Origin: Urbifossiella limnaea
Lineage (GTDB): Bacteria; Planctomycetota; Planctomycetia; Gemmatales; Gemmataceae
Assembly (NCBI RefSeq): GCF_007747215.1
Contig: NZ_CP036273.1
Span: 6,804,322-6,868,321, forward strand
DNA length: 64,000 nucleotides
Direction of reading: 5' to 3'
Made by a program: the position numbers and the translations under genes. Positions 9,437 through 18,049 of this stretch are shown here, piece by piece; position 1 is the stretch's first letter; each line of letters starts with the position of its first letter. The notes under the pieces were generated by a model. It made no database searches, was not told the DNA's origin, and saw nothing but the letters and a program-made list of their open reading frames with translations.

Positions 9437-9465
9437 TTGCGGCGCCACTTCGCCGAAGCTAATAT
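9437..9465 (+). promoter_or_regulatory. Sigma70-type promoter for the first DUF1501 gene
   Basis: TTGCGG (9437-9442), exactly 17 bp, then TAATAT (9460-9465) in a locally AT-rich spot. It would give a leader of roughly 90 bases to the ATG at 9563. Confidence 0.5.
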
Positions 9466-9562
9466 CACTTTCAACCGGCCCTCGGAGGGTCCGGTCCCCG
9501 CCGGTGGTTTCCGTATCGCCCAACCTCCCACCCCACACCACCACCCTCTCGGAGTCGCGTCC

Positions 9563-10852
9563 ATGCTCACGTTCTGGGGCAGCAAGCAGAAGTCCTGCGA
9601 CGGCGTGTCGCGTCGGAACTTCCTCCAGGTCGGCGCGTTCGGCGCCGGGCTCACCCTCGCGGACGTCCTCCGCGCCCGCGCCGCCAGCCAGGCGCCCGGC
9701 GCCCCCGCCCGCAGCACGCCGAAGTCGGTCATCATGGTGTACCTGCCCGGCGGCCCCAGCCACATGGACATGTACGACCTGAAGCCCGACGCCCCGGTGG
9801 AGTTCCGCGGCGAGTTCCGCCCGATCGCGACGAACGTGCCCGGCATCCAGATCAGCGAGCACATGCCGATGCAGGCCCGCATGATGGACAAGCTGTCCAT
9901 CGTGCGCTCGCTGGTCGCCAACGACGAGCACTCCGACTCGTACGTGATGACCGGGTACACCGAGAACACGAACCGCACGGCCACCGGCGGCCAGCACCCG
10001 TCGATCGGGTCGGTCATCAGCCGCACCCGCGCCGGCGCCAGCACCGACGTGCCGCCGTTCGTCAGCCTGCGCGGCATGAGCATGGGCACCGAGCCCGGCT
10101 TCCTCGGCATCTCGCACCGGCCGTTCACCGCCGAAGGCCCCGGCATCCAGAACCTGCGGCCGGGCACCGCCGACCGCATGGGCGACCGCCGCGACCTCCT
10201 CGGCCGGTTCGACACCGTCCGCCGCGAGATCGACGGCACCGGCACGATGCGCGGCATGGACGCGTTCGCGTCCCGCGCCTTCGACATGATCAGCAGCGGC
10301 ACCGTCCGTCAGGCGCTCGACCTGAAGCAGGAAGACCCCCGCACCCGCGACCGGTACAAGGGCGTCGAGCAGTTCCTGACGGCCCGCCGGCTCGTCGAGG
10401 CGGGCGTCGGCTGCGTGACGCTCAGCACGGGCGGGTGGGACACGCACAGCGGCAACTTCACGACGCTGAAGCGGCAGCTGCCGGTGCTCGACCGCGGCGT
10501 GGCGAACCTGATCCAGGACCTGCACGACCGCGGGATGCAGGACGACGTGATCACCGTGGTGTGGGGCGAGTTCGGCCGCACGCCGAAGGTGAACAGCACG
10601 GACGCCGGCCGCGACCACTGGAGCCCGGTGATGAGCGCGCTGGTCGCCGGCGGCGGGCTGAAGATGGGCCAGGCGGTCGGCAGCAGCTCGGCCCGCGGCG
10701 AGTACCCGAAGGACCGGCCGTACAAGGTGCCGCACCTGCTGAGCACCATCTACCAGGCGATCGGCATCGACCCGGCCCACACGTTCACCAACGGCGCCGG
10801 CCGGCCGATGTACATCCTCGACGACCGCGCCACCGTGAACGAGCTGCTGTGA
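9563..10852 (+). CDS. DUF1501 protein (exported, Tat-type leader)
   Basis: 429 aa. SRRNFLQVGAFGAG near residues 16-30 is a twin-arginine leader, so it is probably exported folded. The body is the DUF1501 fold, which belongs to the alkaline phosphatase/sulfatase superfamily: a first strand followed by GGPSHMDMYDLKPD, then STGGWDTHSG and VVWGEFGRTP near the C terminus, which supply likely metal-binding Asp/His residues. Function in planctomycetes is not established. ATG 9563 was chosen over an upstream frame because it has GGAG 9 bases before it and places the leader correctly. It stands alone between its own promoter and a terminator. Confidence 0.88.
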   Translation: MLTFWGSKQKSCDGVSRRNFLQVGAFGAGLTLADVLRARAASQAPGAPARSTPKSVIMVYLPGGPSHMDMYDLKPDAPVEFRGEFRPIATNVPGIQISEHMPMQARMMDKLSIVRSLVANDEHSDSYVMTGYTENTNRTATGGQHPSIGSVISRTRAGASTDVPPFVSLRGMSMGTEPGFLGISHRPFTAEGPGIQNLRPGTADRMGDRRDLLGRFDTVRREIDGTGTMRGMDAFASRAFDMISSGTVRQALDLKQEDPRTRDRYKGVEQFLTARRLVEAGVGCVTLSTGGWDTHSGNFTTLKRQLPVLDRGVANLIQDLHDRGMQDDVITVVWGEFGRTPKVNSTDAGRDHWSPVMSALVAGGGLKMGQAVGSSSARGEYPKDRPYKVPHLLSTIYQAIGIDPAHTFTNGAGRPMYILDDRATVNELL

Positions 10853-10878
10853 GGCTCGCGGTGACGTGACGCACACGA

Positions 10879-10900
10879 CCGGGGGCCGATCGGCCCCCGG
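10879..10900. terminator. Perfect 22-bp palindrome between convergent genes
   Basis: Two 11-bp arms with no spacer, 26 bases after the DUF1501 stop and 12 bases before the stop of the convergent sulfatase. On the plus strand it is followed by CTTCGTTTCC. Likely bidirectional terminator. Confidence 0.6.
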
Positions 10901-10912
10901 CTTCGTTTCCGG

Positions 10913-12316
10913 TCACGGCGCGGGCACGCGGCCCGGCTCGCGCTGGCCCGTTCCCGTGCGCTTCGTCAGCGCGTCGCCCAACTCCGCCCGCGCCGCCTCG
11001 ACGTGTACCATCATGCGGCGAACCACTTCGGGGTTCGCCGCGGCTACGTCCCGCGTCTCGCCCACGTCGGCGGTCAGGTCGTAGAGTTCCGGTGCCTCCA
11101 GCTTCACCTGCCGGTAGCGGCCCGGCGTGCCGTCGGCGCCCGGCGCCTGGCCGCGCATCGTGCGGTACGTGTGCGGCAGCACGAGCTTCCAGTTCCCGGC
11201 GCGGACCGCCTGCAGTTCGTTGGTGCCGTAAAAATACCACTGCGCCGCGTGCGGCGACTTCGCCCCCGCCTCGCCGCGCAGCAGCGGGCCGATGTCGAGC
11301 CCGTCGATGCGGCGCGAAGGTAGCTCGGCGCCGATGATGCGGGCCACGGTCGGCAGCACGTCGATGGTCATGGCCGGTTCGCGGCACACGCTCCCCGCGG
11401 GGATGCGGCCCGGCCAGCGCGCCAGGAACGGCACGCGCACGCCGCCCTCCCAGACGGTGCCCTTCCCCTCGCGCAGCGGGCCGGCACTGCCGGCGTGGTT
11501 GCCGTAGCTCAGCCACGGGCCGTTGTCGCAGGTAAAGATCACCAGCGTGTTCTCGGCCAGCTTTAGCTCGTCGAGCGTCTTCAGCACCTCGCCGACGGAC
11601 CAGTCGATTTCCTGGATCACGTCGCCGAACGCGCCCGCCTGCGAGCTGCCGCGGAAGCGCTCGCCGGCGTACAGCGGCACGTGCGGCATCGAGTGCGCCA
11701 GGTACAGGAAGAACGGCCGGTCGCGGTTGTCGCGCACGAACCGCACCGCGCGCTCTGTGTACTGCGCCGTCAGCCGCGACTGGTCGGCCGCGGTCACGTT
11801 CGGGTTGGCGACCTTCTCGCCGTCGAGCAGCGGCAGCGGCGGGTACGCCCCCGGCTTCGCCTCGGGGTGGAACGGCCACATGTCGTTCGAGTACGGCAGG
11901 CCGAGGTAGCCGTCGAAGCCGTGCCGCGTCGGCAGGAATTGCGGGTGGTGCCCGAGGTGCCACTTCCCCACGGCGTAGGTGGCGTAGCCCTTGCTCTTGC
12001 ACACCTCGGCGAGGGTGGTTTCGTCGGCGTGGATGCCGTGCCGCGCGGCCGGCCCGAGGGCGCCGTGGATGCCGAGGCGGTTGGCGTAGCAGCCGGTTAG
12101 GAGCGACACCCGCGACGCCGAGCACACCGGCTGCGACACGGTGAAGTCGGTGAAGCGGACGCCTTCCTTCGCCAGTCGGTCGAGGTTCGGGGTGCGGTAA
12201 CCCTTCGCGCCGTAGCAGCCGACGTCGCCGTAGCCCTGGTCGTCGGTGAACACGACGACGACGTTTGGTGTCTGGGCCGGGGCGAGGAGCGACAGCGCGA
12301 GGAGGGTGGCGTTCAT
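10913..12316 (-). CDS. Cys-type sulfatase
   Basis: 467 aa, exported (signal peptide in the first ~17 residues, ending APAQ). NVVVVFTDDQGYGD gives the paired metal-binding aspartates, and VCSASRVSLLTG is the sulfatase signature C-x-A-x-R, whose cysteine is converted to formylglycine. HFHPEAKP-type and FTCDNGPW segments supply later active-site residues. Length is typical of planctomycete sulfatases acting on sulfated polysaccharides; the substrate cannot be read from sequence. ATG 12316 was preferred to a 30-residue extension because the signal peptide begins there. No formylglycine-generating enzyme gene lies nearby. Confidence 0.9.
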   Translation of the reverse strand: MNATLLALSLLAPAQTPNVVVVFTDDQGYGDVGCYGAKGYRTPNLDRLAKEGVRFTDFTVSQPVCSASRVSLLTGCYANRLGIHGALGPAARHGIHADETTLAEVCKSKGYATYAVGKWHLGHHPQFLPTRHGFDGYLGLPYSNDMWPFHPEAKPGAYPPLPLLDGEKVANPNVTAADQSRLTAQYTERAVRFVRDNRDRPFFLYLAHSMPHVPLYAGERFRGSSQAGAFGDVIQEIDWSVGEVLKTLDELKLAENTLVIFTCDNGPWLSYGNHAGSAGPLREGKGTVWEGGVRVPFLARWPGRIPAGSVCREPAMTIDVLPTVARIIGAELPSRRIDGLDIGPLLRGEAGAKSPHAAQWYFYGTNELQAVRAGNWKLVLPHTYRTMRGQAPGADGTPGRYRQVKLEAPELYDLTADVGETRDVAAANPEVVRRMMVHVEAARAELGDALTKRTGTGQREPGRVPAP

Positions 12317-12360
12317 GCGCTGAGGGTAACGCGGATGCGGGGCGGACGCCAGCAAATGCC

Positions 12361-12483
12361 GGAGCCCCGAAGGGGCGCAAGCCCTGGGAAGCCTGCTGGC
12401 TGCCACCCCTTCGGGGCTCCGAACACGGCCCGTTCATCCCAGGGCTGACGCCCCGGGCTATTGGCTGCCGCCCCTTCGGGGCT
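12361..12483. repeat. Interspersed AGCCCCGAAGGGG repeats, three copies
   Basis: The 15-mer at 12361-12375 is perfectly inverted at 12406-12420, and its core recurs at 12471-12483. A nested pair GCCCTGGG (12381-12388) and CCCAGGGC (12438-12445) can also pair. They fill the gap between the divergent sulfatase and tetR genes, so they are not at a gene end. Confidence 0.6.
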
Positions 12484-12506
12484 AAAACCTGCGCCCCGAA
12501 CACGGC

Positions 12507-12555
12507 TTGTTTTCGTCCACTTCCGTGGGTACTATTTCGCGGACGGACCCGTCCG
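12507..12555 (+). promoter_or_regulatory. tetR promoter with overlapping operator
   Basis: TTGTTT (12507-12512), a 17-bp spacer and TACTAT (12530-12535) form a good sigma70 promoter. Five bases downstream an inverted repeat CGGACGG-AC-CCGTCCG (12540-12555) covers the expected start of transcription. This is the usual layout for autorepression by a TetR-family regulator, whose gene starts about 30 bases further on. Confidence 0.6.
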
Positions 12556-12585
12556 TTAATTATCCCCTCTCCTGCGGTGACTCTC

Positions 12586-13224
12586 GTGGAGACTGCCCCT
12601 CGCAAGCCCGGCCGGCCGCGCGACCCCGAACTGGAGGCGCGCCGCAAGGGTCAGATCCTCGACACCGCGGCCAAGGTGTTCGCCGGGTTCGGGTTCGCGG
12701 GGACGCAGGTGCAGGTGATCGCCGACCGCCTCGGCGTCGGCAACGGCACCGTGTACCGCTACTTCCCCACGAAGGAGGCGCTGTTCCTCGCCGCCGTCGA
12801 GCGCGGCCTGGAGGAGCTGACCGCCGAGATGGACGCGGTGCTGGACGCGCCCGACCCCGACCCGGTGGCGCAGATCGGCCGGGCGGTGCGGACGTACCTC
12901 GGGTTCTTCCACCGCCGGCCGGAGATGGCCGAGCTGTTCATCCAGGAGCGGGCGGCGTTCCCGCACCACCACCGGCCGCTGTACTTCGCCCGCAAGGACG
13001 GCGACGAACACGACTGCAAGCATTCCCGGTTCTGGGAACAACTGGTGGCGACGGGCGTGTTGCGGGCGGTGCCGCGGGAGCGGTTCTTCGCCGTGGTGGG
13101 CGACCTGCTGTACGGCACCATCCTGACGAACCTGCTCTCGGGCCGGCCGACCGACCCGGACGCGCAGACGGCGGACATTCTGGACGTGATCCTCGGCGGC
13201 CTGCTGGCGAGGGGGAAGCGATGA
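12586..13224 (+). CDS. TetR/AcrR-family regulator of the adjacent RND pump
   Basis: 212 aa. The N-terminal helix-turn-helix spans about residues 20-65: ILDTAAKVFAGFGFAGTQV, VIADRLGVGNGTVYRYFPTK. The C-terminal half is a helical ligand-binding domain with a His-rich stretch (FPHHHRPLYF) resembling those of pump regulators. GTG 12586 has GGTGA 5 bases upstream; GTG 12577 is an alternative that adds three residues. The stop overlaps the ATG of the RND adaptor by four bases, so regulator, adaptor and pump are probably one operon that the regulator represses through the operator just upstream. Confidence 0.85.
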   Translation: METAPRKPGRPRDPELEARRKGQILDTAAKVFAGFGFAGTQVQVIADRLGVGNGTVYRYFPTKEALFLAAVERGLEELTAEMDAVLDAPDPDPVAQIGRAVRTYLGFFHRRPEMAELFIQERAAFPHHHRPLYFARKDGDEHDCKHSRFWEQLVATGVLRAVPRERFFAVVGDLLYGTILTNLLSGRPTDPDAQTADILDVILGGLLARGKR

Positions 13225-14570
13225 CGCGCGACTCGGCGATGCACCTCCCGAGCCGGCCCCGTCCGGGGTCGGAGTTCTTGGCGCCTCAACAACTCCGACC
13301 CCGGACGGGGCCGGCTCGGTCGCTTCTGCTCGCCCTCCTCCTCCTCTTCATCCCCGCCTGCGCGCCGAAGGCCGCCGACACCGGCGCCAGGGCCGACGCC
13401 GCCCCCGTGGCCGTGACCGTCGTGCCGCTGACGGCCGTGAGCCTCCCGCGCACCGTGAGCGTCGTCGGCACCCTCGACCCGTACCGCGAGGTGACGCTCG
13501 CGCCGAAGGTGGACGGCCGCGTCCTCCGCGTCCGCCGCGACATCGGCGACTCGGTCTCGCCCGGCGAGACGCTCCTCGAACTGGACGACCACGACTACCG
13601 CCTCGAAGTCGAGGTCGCGCGGCGCGGCCTGGAGGCGGAGCTGGCCCGGCTCGAACTGGACGCCGTGCCCGGCGCCGGCGTCGACCTCGGCAAGCTGATC
13701 GAGGCCGTGCCCGCGGTGGCGCGGGCGCGGGCGAGTGCGGAGGAGTCCGCCCGCAAGCTCGACCAGCAGACGAAGCTGCTGGAGCGCGGCGGCGGCTCGC
13801 GCGAGGACGTGGCCGTGGTCGCCGCCGAGCGGAAGGTCGCCGACGCGGCGCTGCGGCAGGTGCAGACGGAAGCGCGCTCGGCGATGGTGAACGCGCGGAA
13901 GTTGCAGGCGAACCTGGAGCAGGCGGAGCAGCGGCTGAAGGACACGGTGGTCCGCGCCCCGGTGACGGACGAGTGGTCGGCGTGGGCGGCGGCACTGGGG
14001 CCGGCGGTGCCGTTCCGGTACGTCGTGGCGCAGCGGATGGTGTGGGAGGGCGAGATGGTGCGGGCGATGCCGGAGAAGAACGTGTTCCGGCTGGTGGTGT
14101 GTCACCCGCTGAAGCTGCGCGCCGCGGTGCCGGAGAAGCACGCCCCCGAGGTGCGGCCGGGGCAGGCCGTGGCGGTGCGGGTGGAGGCGTTCGACCGCCC
14201 CTTCCGCGGCGTGGTGCGGCGCGTGGCCCCGACGGTGGACGTGCAGAACCGCACGTTCGGCGTGGAGGTGGACGTGCCGAACAACGACCCGCGCTGGAAG
14301 GTGCCGCCGGGCTCGTTCGCCCGGGCCGAGGTCGAGACCCGCGCCGACGACAACGTGCTGACGGTGCCGCCGGCCGCGCTCGTGACGTTCGCCGGGGTGA
14401 CGAAGGTGTTCGTGGCCGACGGCGACAGGGCGCGGGCGGTGCCGGTGCGTGTCGGCCGCCGCGACCGCGACTGGGTGGAGGTGAGTGGCGAGCTGAAGCC
14501 CGGCGAGCGGATCATCACCAGCGGGCAGACGCAGCTGGTGGACGGCGGCACGATCCGCGTGCGGCCGTGA
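13221..14570 (+). CDS. RND efflux periplasmic adaptor (MFP/HlyD family)
   Basis: 449 aa from ATG 13221, which overlaps the tetR stop as ATGA with GAGGGGG 6 bases upstream. Residues ~34-47 are a lipoprotein signal (LLLALLLLFIPAC, lipobox Cys47). Then come barrel-sandwich and lipoyl-like halves (GRVLRVRRDIGDSVSPGETLL and the DTVVRAPV half), a coiled-coil hairpin (about 125-250), a beta-barrel and membrane-proximal domain. The 28 residues before the signal are encoded by one arm of a perfect hairpin (13249-13318), which is odd. A TTG in the hairpin loop at 13278 would give a normal-length signal peptide and may be the true start. Confidence 0.85.
   Translation: MTRDSAMHLPSRPRPGSEFLAPQQLRPRTGPARSLLLALLLLFIPACAPKAADTGARADAAPVAVTVVPLTAVSLPRTVSVVGTLDPYREVTLAPKVDGRVLRVRRDIGDSVSPGETLLELDDHDYRLEVEVARRGLEAELARLELDAVPGAGVDLGKLIEAVPAVARARASAEESARKLDQQTKLLERGGGSREDVAVVAAERKVADAALRQVQTEARSAMVNARKLQANLEQAEQRLKDTVVRAPVTDEWSAWAAALGPAVPFRYVVAQRMVWEGEMVRAMPEKNVFRLVVCHPLKLRAAVPEKHAPEVRPGQAVAVRVEAFDRPFRGVVRRVAPTVDVQNRTFGVEVDVPNNDPRWKVPPGSFARAEVETRADDNVLTVPPAALVTFAGVTKVFVADGDRARAVPVRVGRRDRDWVEVSGELKPGERIITSGQTQLVDGGTIRVRP
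13249..13318 (+). repeat. Perfect 28-bp inverted repeat inside the adaptor 5' end
   Basis: Arms 13249-13276 and 13291-13318 are exact complements with a 14-base loop. It lies 28 bases after the annotated start and before the signal peptide, so it is either translated or forms a structured leader for a start in the loop. Confidence 0.7.
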
Positions 14571-14587
14571 CTTCAGAACTCAGACTG

Positions 14588-14704
14588 TTGGCCACAAAAA
14601 GGCACAAAAAGACACAAAAAGGAAGACCGAGCAAAACCTGAACTCTGACCCGGACCTGGTCTTGGTTCTATTTTTTGTGTCCTCTTGTGCCTTTTTGTGG
14701 CCAA
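14588..14704. repeat. Word-type inverted repeat within the pump operon
   Basis: The left arm (14588-14620) is built from CACAAAAAGG/CACAAAAAGA words and is mirrored almost perfectly at 14671-14704. A shorter nested pair, GAAGACC and GGTCTT, lies inside. It separates the adaptor from the pump, which share an operon, so it is unlikely to be a strong terminator; processing or differential expression is possible. Confidence 0.65.
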
Positions 14705-14732
14705 ACCTCCGGGTTCCCCTTCCGAGGCCGTG

Positions 14733-17700
14733 ATGGCGATTTGGGACGTCTGCATCCGCCGGCCGGTGTTCACCACCATGCTCGTGCTCGGGCCGGTGGT
14801 GCTCGGCCTCGCGTCGTACTCGCGCCTCGGCGTCGAGCTGTTCCCCAACGTGGACGTGCCCGTCGTCGTCGTCACCACCACGCTCAAGGGGTCCGGCGTC
14901 GAGGAGATGGAGTCGTCGGTCACGAAGCCGATCGAGGAGGCGGTCAACACCGTCGCCGGCATCGACGAGCTCCGCAGCACCACGAAGGAAGGCGTGTCGT
15001 CGGTCGTGATCGGCTTCAAGCTCGAGCGCAACGGCGAGGTGGCCGCGCAGGACGTGCGCGACCGCGTGTCCACCATCCTCCCCACGCTCCCGGTCGGCAC
15101 CGACCCGCCGAAGGTCGAGCGGTTCAACCTCGACGCGGCGCCGGTCGTCACCGTCGTGGTGAGCGGCCGGCGCGACATCCGCGAGATCACCGAGATCGCC
15201 AAGCGGCAGATCAAGGAAGACCTGGAAGGGCTGCTCGGCGTGGGGCAGGTCGTGCTCGTCGGCGGGAAGACGCGGGCGGTGAACGTCACGCTGCGGCCCG
15301 ACCAGCTGACGAGCCGGAAGGTGAGCGCCGAGGACGTGCGGCGGACGCTGGCCGAGCAGAACGTCGAGCTCCCCGGCGGCAAGGTGACGGCCGGCCCCGG
15401 CGAGCAGAACGCCCGCGTCATGGGCCGCGTCAAGAACTGGGAGGACTTCCGCGACCTGGTCGTGGCCGTGCGCGACGACGCCGCCGGCGGCAAGACGATC
15501 ACGCGAATCCGCGACGTGGCGGAGGTGACCGACGGGTGGGAGGAGGAGCGCGGCCTGAGCCGGCTGGACGGCGACGAGGCGGTGAGCCTGGTCGTGCAGA
15601 AGCAGTCCGGCGGCAACACCGTCGCCGTCGCGGAGGCGGTGCGGGCGCGGCTCGAACAGATTCAACAGTCGCTGCCGCCGGACATCCGCATCGAGGTGAT
15701 CCGCGACCAGTCCAAGTTCATCAAGGGGTCCATCGAGGAGGTGAAGTTCCACCTGCTGCTCGCGGCGGTGCTGGTGAGCGGCGTCATCTTCCTGTTCATC
15801 CGCGACTGGCGGACCACGCTCATCGCCGCGACGGCGGTGCCGACCAGCATCGTCGGCACGTTCGCGTTCATGGACGCGATGGGCTTCAGCCTCAACAACA
15901 TGACGCTGCTCGGCCTCATCCTCGCCGTCGGCATCGTCATCGACGACGCGGTGGTGGTGCTGGAGAACGTGTTCCGCCACATGGAAGAGGAAGGCCGTAC
16001 GGCGTGGGACGCGGCCGGCGCGGCGACGAAGGAGATCGCGCTGGCGGTGCTGGCGACGACGCTGTCGCTGGCGGTGATCTTCGCCCCGATCGCGTTCATG
16101 AGCGGCCAGGTGGGGCGGTTCTTCAACAGCTTCGGGTTCGTCGTCGGGTTCTCGATCCTGTTGAGCATGGCGGTGAGCTTCACGCTGACGCCGATGCTGT
16201 GCGCCCGCTTCCTGAAGCCGCCGAAGCACGCGACCGCGGACGGCGCGCCGCGCGGCGTCTGGGGCTGGGTCACGCGCCGCTACGTCGGCGTGCTGGCGTG
16301 GAGCCTGCGGCACCGCTGGGTCATCGTCCTGGCCACCGTCGCGTGCTTCGCCAGCACGCCCGTGCTGTTCGTCCTCGTCGGCAGCGACTTCGTGCCGAAG
16401 GACGACCAGAGCGAGTTCGAGGTGTCGCTCATCCTGCCGGAAGGCACCAGCCTCCAGCAGGCGAACGCCACGTGCCGCGAGATGGAGGGCCGGCTGGCGA
16501 AGGTCCGCGGCGTCACGAACGTGTTCACCACCATCGGCCCGACCGACGGCCGCGCCCCCAAGGGCCAGGGCGACGTGACGCGGGCGCTGATCTACTGCCG
16601 CATGACCGACCTACGACAGCGCGAGTTCAGCCAGCGCGACGCGATGGCCGACGCCCGCGTCGTCACCGCCGACTACCCGGACGTGCGCGCCGCGGTGCAG
16701 GAGGTAAACCTGTTCGCGTCGTCGGCGTTCAAGAACGCGCAGGTCGACATCAGCCTCCGCGGGCCGGACACGGAGAAGCTGAACGAGTACGCCGCCACGA
16801 TCGTGCGCAAGATGCGTACGGCCGGCGGCAAGTACACCGACGTGGACACGAACGCCGCCAGCCGCAGCCCGGAGTTGCAGGTCCACATCGACCGCGACCG
16901 CGTCGCCGACCAGGGCGTGAACGTGCGCGGGCTGGCGACGACGCTCGGCCTGCTCGTCGGCGGCGAGCCGGTGACGCGCTACAAGGAGGGGCCGGACCAG
17001 TTCGACGTGTGGCTCCGCGCCGAGCTGCCGAGCCGCGACCGCGAGGAGGCCGTGTTCGGCCTGACAGTGCCGGCCCACACGGGGAAGCTGGTGGAGCTGC
17101 GGAACATCGCGCGGCCGGTGTCCGAGCGCGGCCCGGCGGCGATCGAGCGCTACGCCCGGCAGCGGCAGGTGACCATCCAGTCGAACCTCGCCCCCGGTAT
17201 CGCGCTGGGGAACGCGCTGCCCGAGCTCGAAGGCTTCGTGACCGAGCTGAACCTGTCGCCGGAGTACCGGTACGAGTTCCTCGGCGAGGCGAAGCTCATG
17301 AAGGACTCGAACTCGAACTTCCTGCTGGCGTTCCTGCTGGCCTTCGTGTTCATGTACATGATCCTGGCGGCGCAGTTCGAGAGCCTCGTCCACCCCATCA
17401 CCATCCTGCTGGCGGTGCCGCTGACGCTGCCGTTCGCGCTGCTGTCGCTGCTGCTGCTGCGGACGCCGCTGGACGTGTACGCGATGATCGGCCTGTTCAT
17501 GCTGTTCGGCATCGTCAAGAAGAACGGCATCCTGCAGGTGGACTACACGAACGTGCTGCGGGCGCGGGGCGTGCCGCGGGACCAGGCCATCCTGCGGGCG
17601 AACGAGGCCCGGCTGCGGCCGATCCTGATGACGACGGTGATGCTGGTGGCGGCGATGATCCCGATCGCCACCGGCGAGGGGCCGGGCGCCGGCGCCCGCG

Positions 17701-17891
17701 CGAGCATGGCGAAGGTGATCCTCGGCGGGCAGTTGCTGTCGCTGCTGCTGTCGCTGCTGGTAACGCCCGTCGCGTACTCGCTGTGGGACGACTTCACGAC
17801 GCGGCTGAAGGGCGTGATCGCGTGGTGGAAGCGACCGCGGCGCACGCCCCCGGCACCGTCGAAGGTGATCCAAGTCCCCGTCGCGTCTTAA
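14733..17891 (+). CDS. RND efflux permease (AcrB/HAE1-like)
   Basis: 1052 aa, the normal length for an inner-membrane RND pump. It opens IWDVCIRRPVFTTML (TM1), has porter subdomains with GTDPPKVERFNLDAAP, a TM2-TM6 bundle with GIVIDDAVVVLENVFRHM carrying the paired aspartates of the proton relay in TM4, a second porter half, and TM8-TM12 with LAFVFMYMILAAQFES and FGIVKKNGIL. ATG 14733 follows GAGG; an upstream frame is repeat-derived. The partner adaptor is immediately upstream and TetR controls the set. No outer-membrane factor gene is present here. Substrates are probably hydrophobic drugs or solvents, inferred from family only. Confidence 0.93.
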   Translation: MAIWDVCIRRPVFTTMLVLGPVVLGLASYSRLGVELFPNVDVPVVVVTTTLKGSGVEEMESSVTKPIEEAVNTVAGIDELRSTTKEGVSSVVIGFKLERNGEVAAQDVRDRVSTILPTLPVGTDPPKVERFNLDAAPVVTVVVSGRRDIREITEIAKRQIKEDLEGLLGVGQVVLVGGKTRAVNVTLRPDQLTSRKVSAEDVRRTLAEQNVELPGGKVTAGPGEQNARVMGRVKNWEDFRDLVVAVRDDAAGGKTITRIRDVAEVTDGWEEERGLSRLDGDEAVSLVVQKQSGGNTVAVAEAVRARLEQIQQSLPPDIRIEVIRDQSKFIKGSIEEVKFHLLLAAVLVSGVIFLFIRDWRTTLIAATAVPTSIVGTFAFMDAMGFSLNNMTLLGLILAVGIVIDDAVVVLENVFRHMEEEGRTAWDAAGAATKEIALAVLATTLSLAVIFAPIAFMSGQVGRFFNSFGFVVGFSILLSMAVSFTLTPMLCARFLKPPKHATADGAPRGVWGWVTRRYVGVLAWSLRHRWVIVLATVACFASTPVLFVLVGSDFVPKDDQSEFEVSLILPEGTSLQQANATCREMEGRLAKVRGVTNVFTTIGPTDGRAPKGQGDVTRALIYCRMTDLRQREFSQRDAMADARVVTADYPDVRAAVQEVNLFASSAFKNAQVDISLRGPDTEKLNEYAATIVRKMRTAGGKYTDVDTNAASRSPELQVHIDRDRVADQGVNVRGLATTLGLLVGGEPVTRYKEGPDQFDVWLRAELPSRDREEAVFGLTVPAHTGKLVELRNIARPVSERGPAAIERYARQRQVTIQSNLAPGIALGNALPELEGFVTELNLSPEYRYEFLGEAKLMKDSNSNFLLAFLLAFVFMYMILAAQFESLVHPITILLAVPLTLPFALLSLLLLRTPLDVYAMIGLFMLFGIVKKNGILQVDYTNVLRARGVPRDQAILRANEARLRPILMTTVMLVAAMIPIATGEGPGAGARASMAKVILGGQLLSLLLSLLVTPVAYSLWDDFTTRLKGVIAWWKRPRRTPPAPSKVIQVPVAS

Positions 17892-17899
17892 CGACGCCG

Positions 17900-17988
17900 A
17901 AGGACCAAATCCCAATGACCCACCAATGACCAAGGGCAGCACCCGCTGTCTTCCTTGGTCATTGGTGGGTCATTGGGATTTGGTCCTT
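17900..17988 (+). terminator. Perfect 36-bp inverted repeat after the RND pump
   Basis: Arms 17900-17935 and 17953-17988 are exact complements with a 17-base loop. The arm contains the word CCAATGACC twice. It ends 26 bases before the -35 of the PadR promoter, so it probably insulates the two units. Confidence 0.7.
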
Positions 17989-18014
17989 ACCGGCGCTTCG
18001 CCAGGTTCCGCCCA

Positions 18015-18043
18015 TTGACAGCTACTTGGCATTGCCGTATAGT
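18015..18043 (+). promoter_or_regulatory. Near-consensus sigma70 promoter, apparently leaderless
   Basis: TTGACA (18015-18020), 17 bp, TATAGT (18038-18043). The ATG of the PadR gene starts 7 bases after the -10, at the expected transcription start, so the transcript is probably leaderless. Confidence 0.75.
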
Positions 18044-18049
18044 TCGGGC

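Noticed and set aside
6216-10876. Long minus-strand frames opposite the secretin end, the lipoprotein and the DUF1501 gene
   Set aside because: Shadow frames: no recognisable protein, and they overlap three well-supported genes on the other strand.
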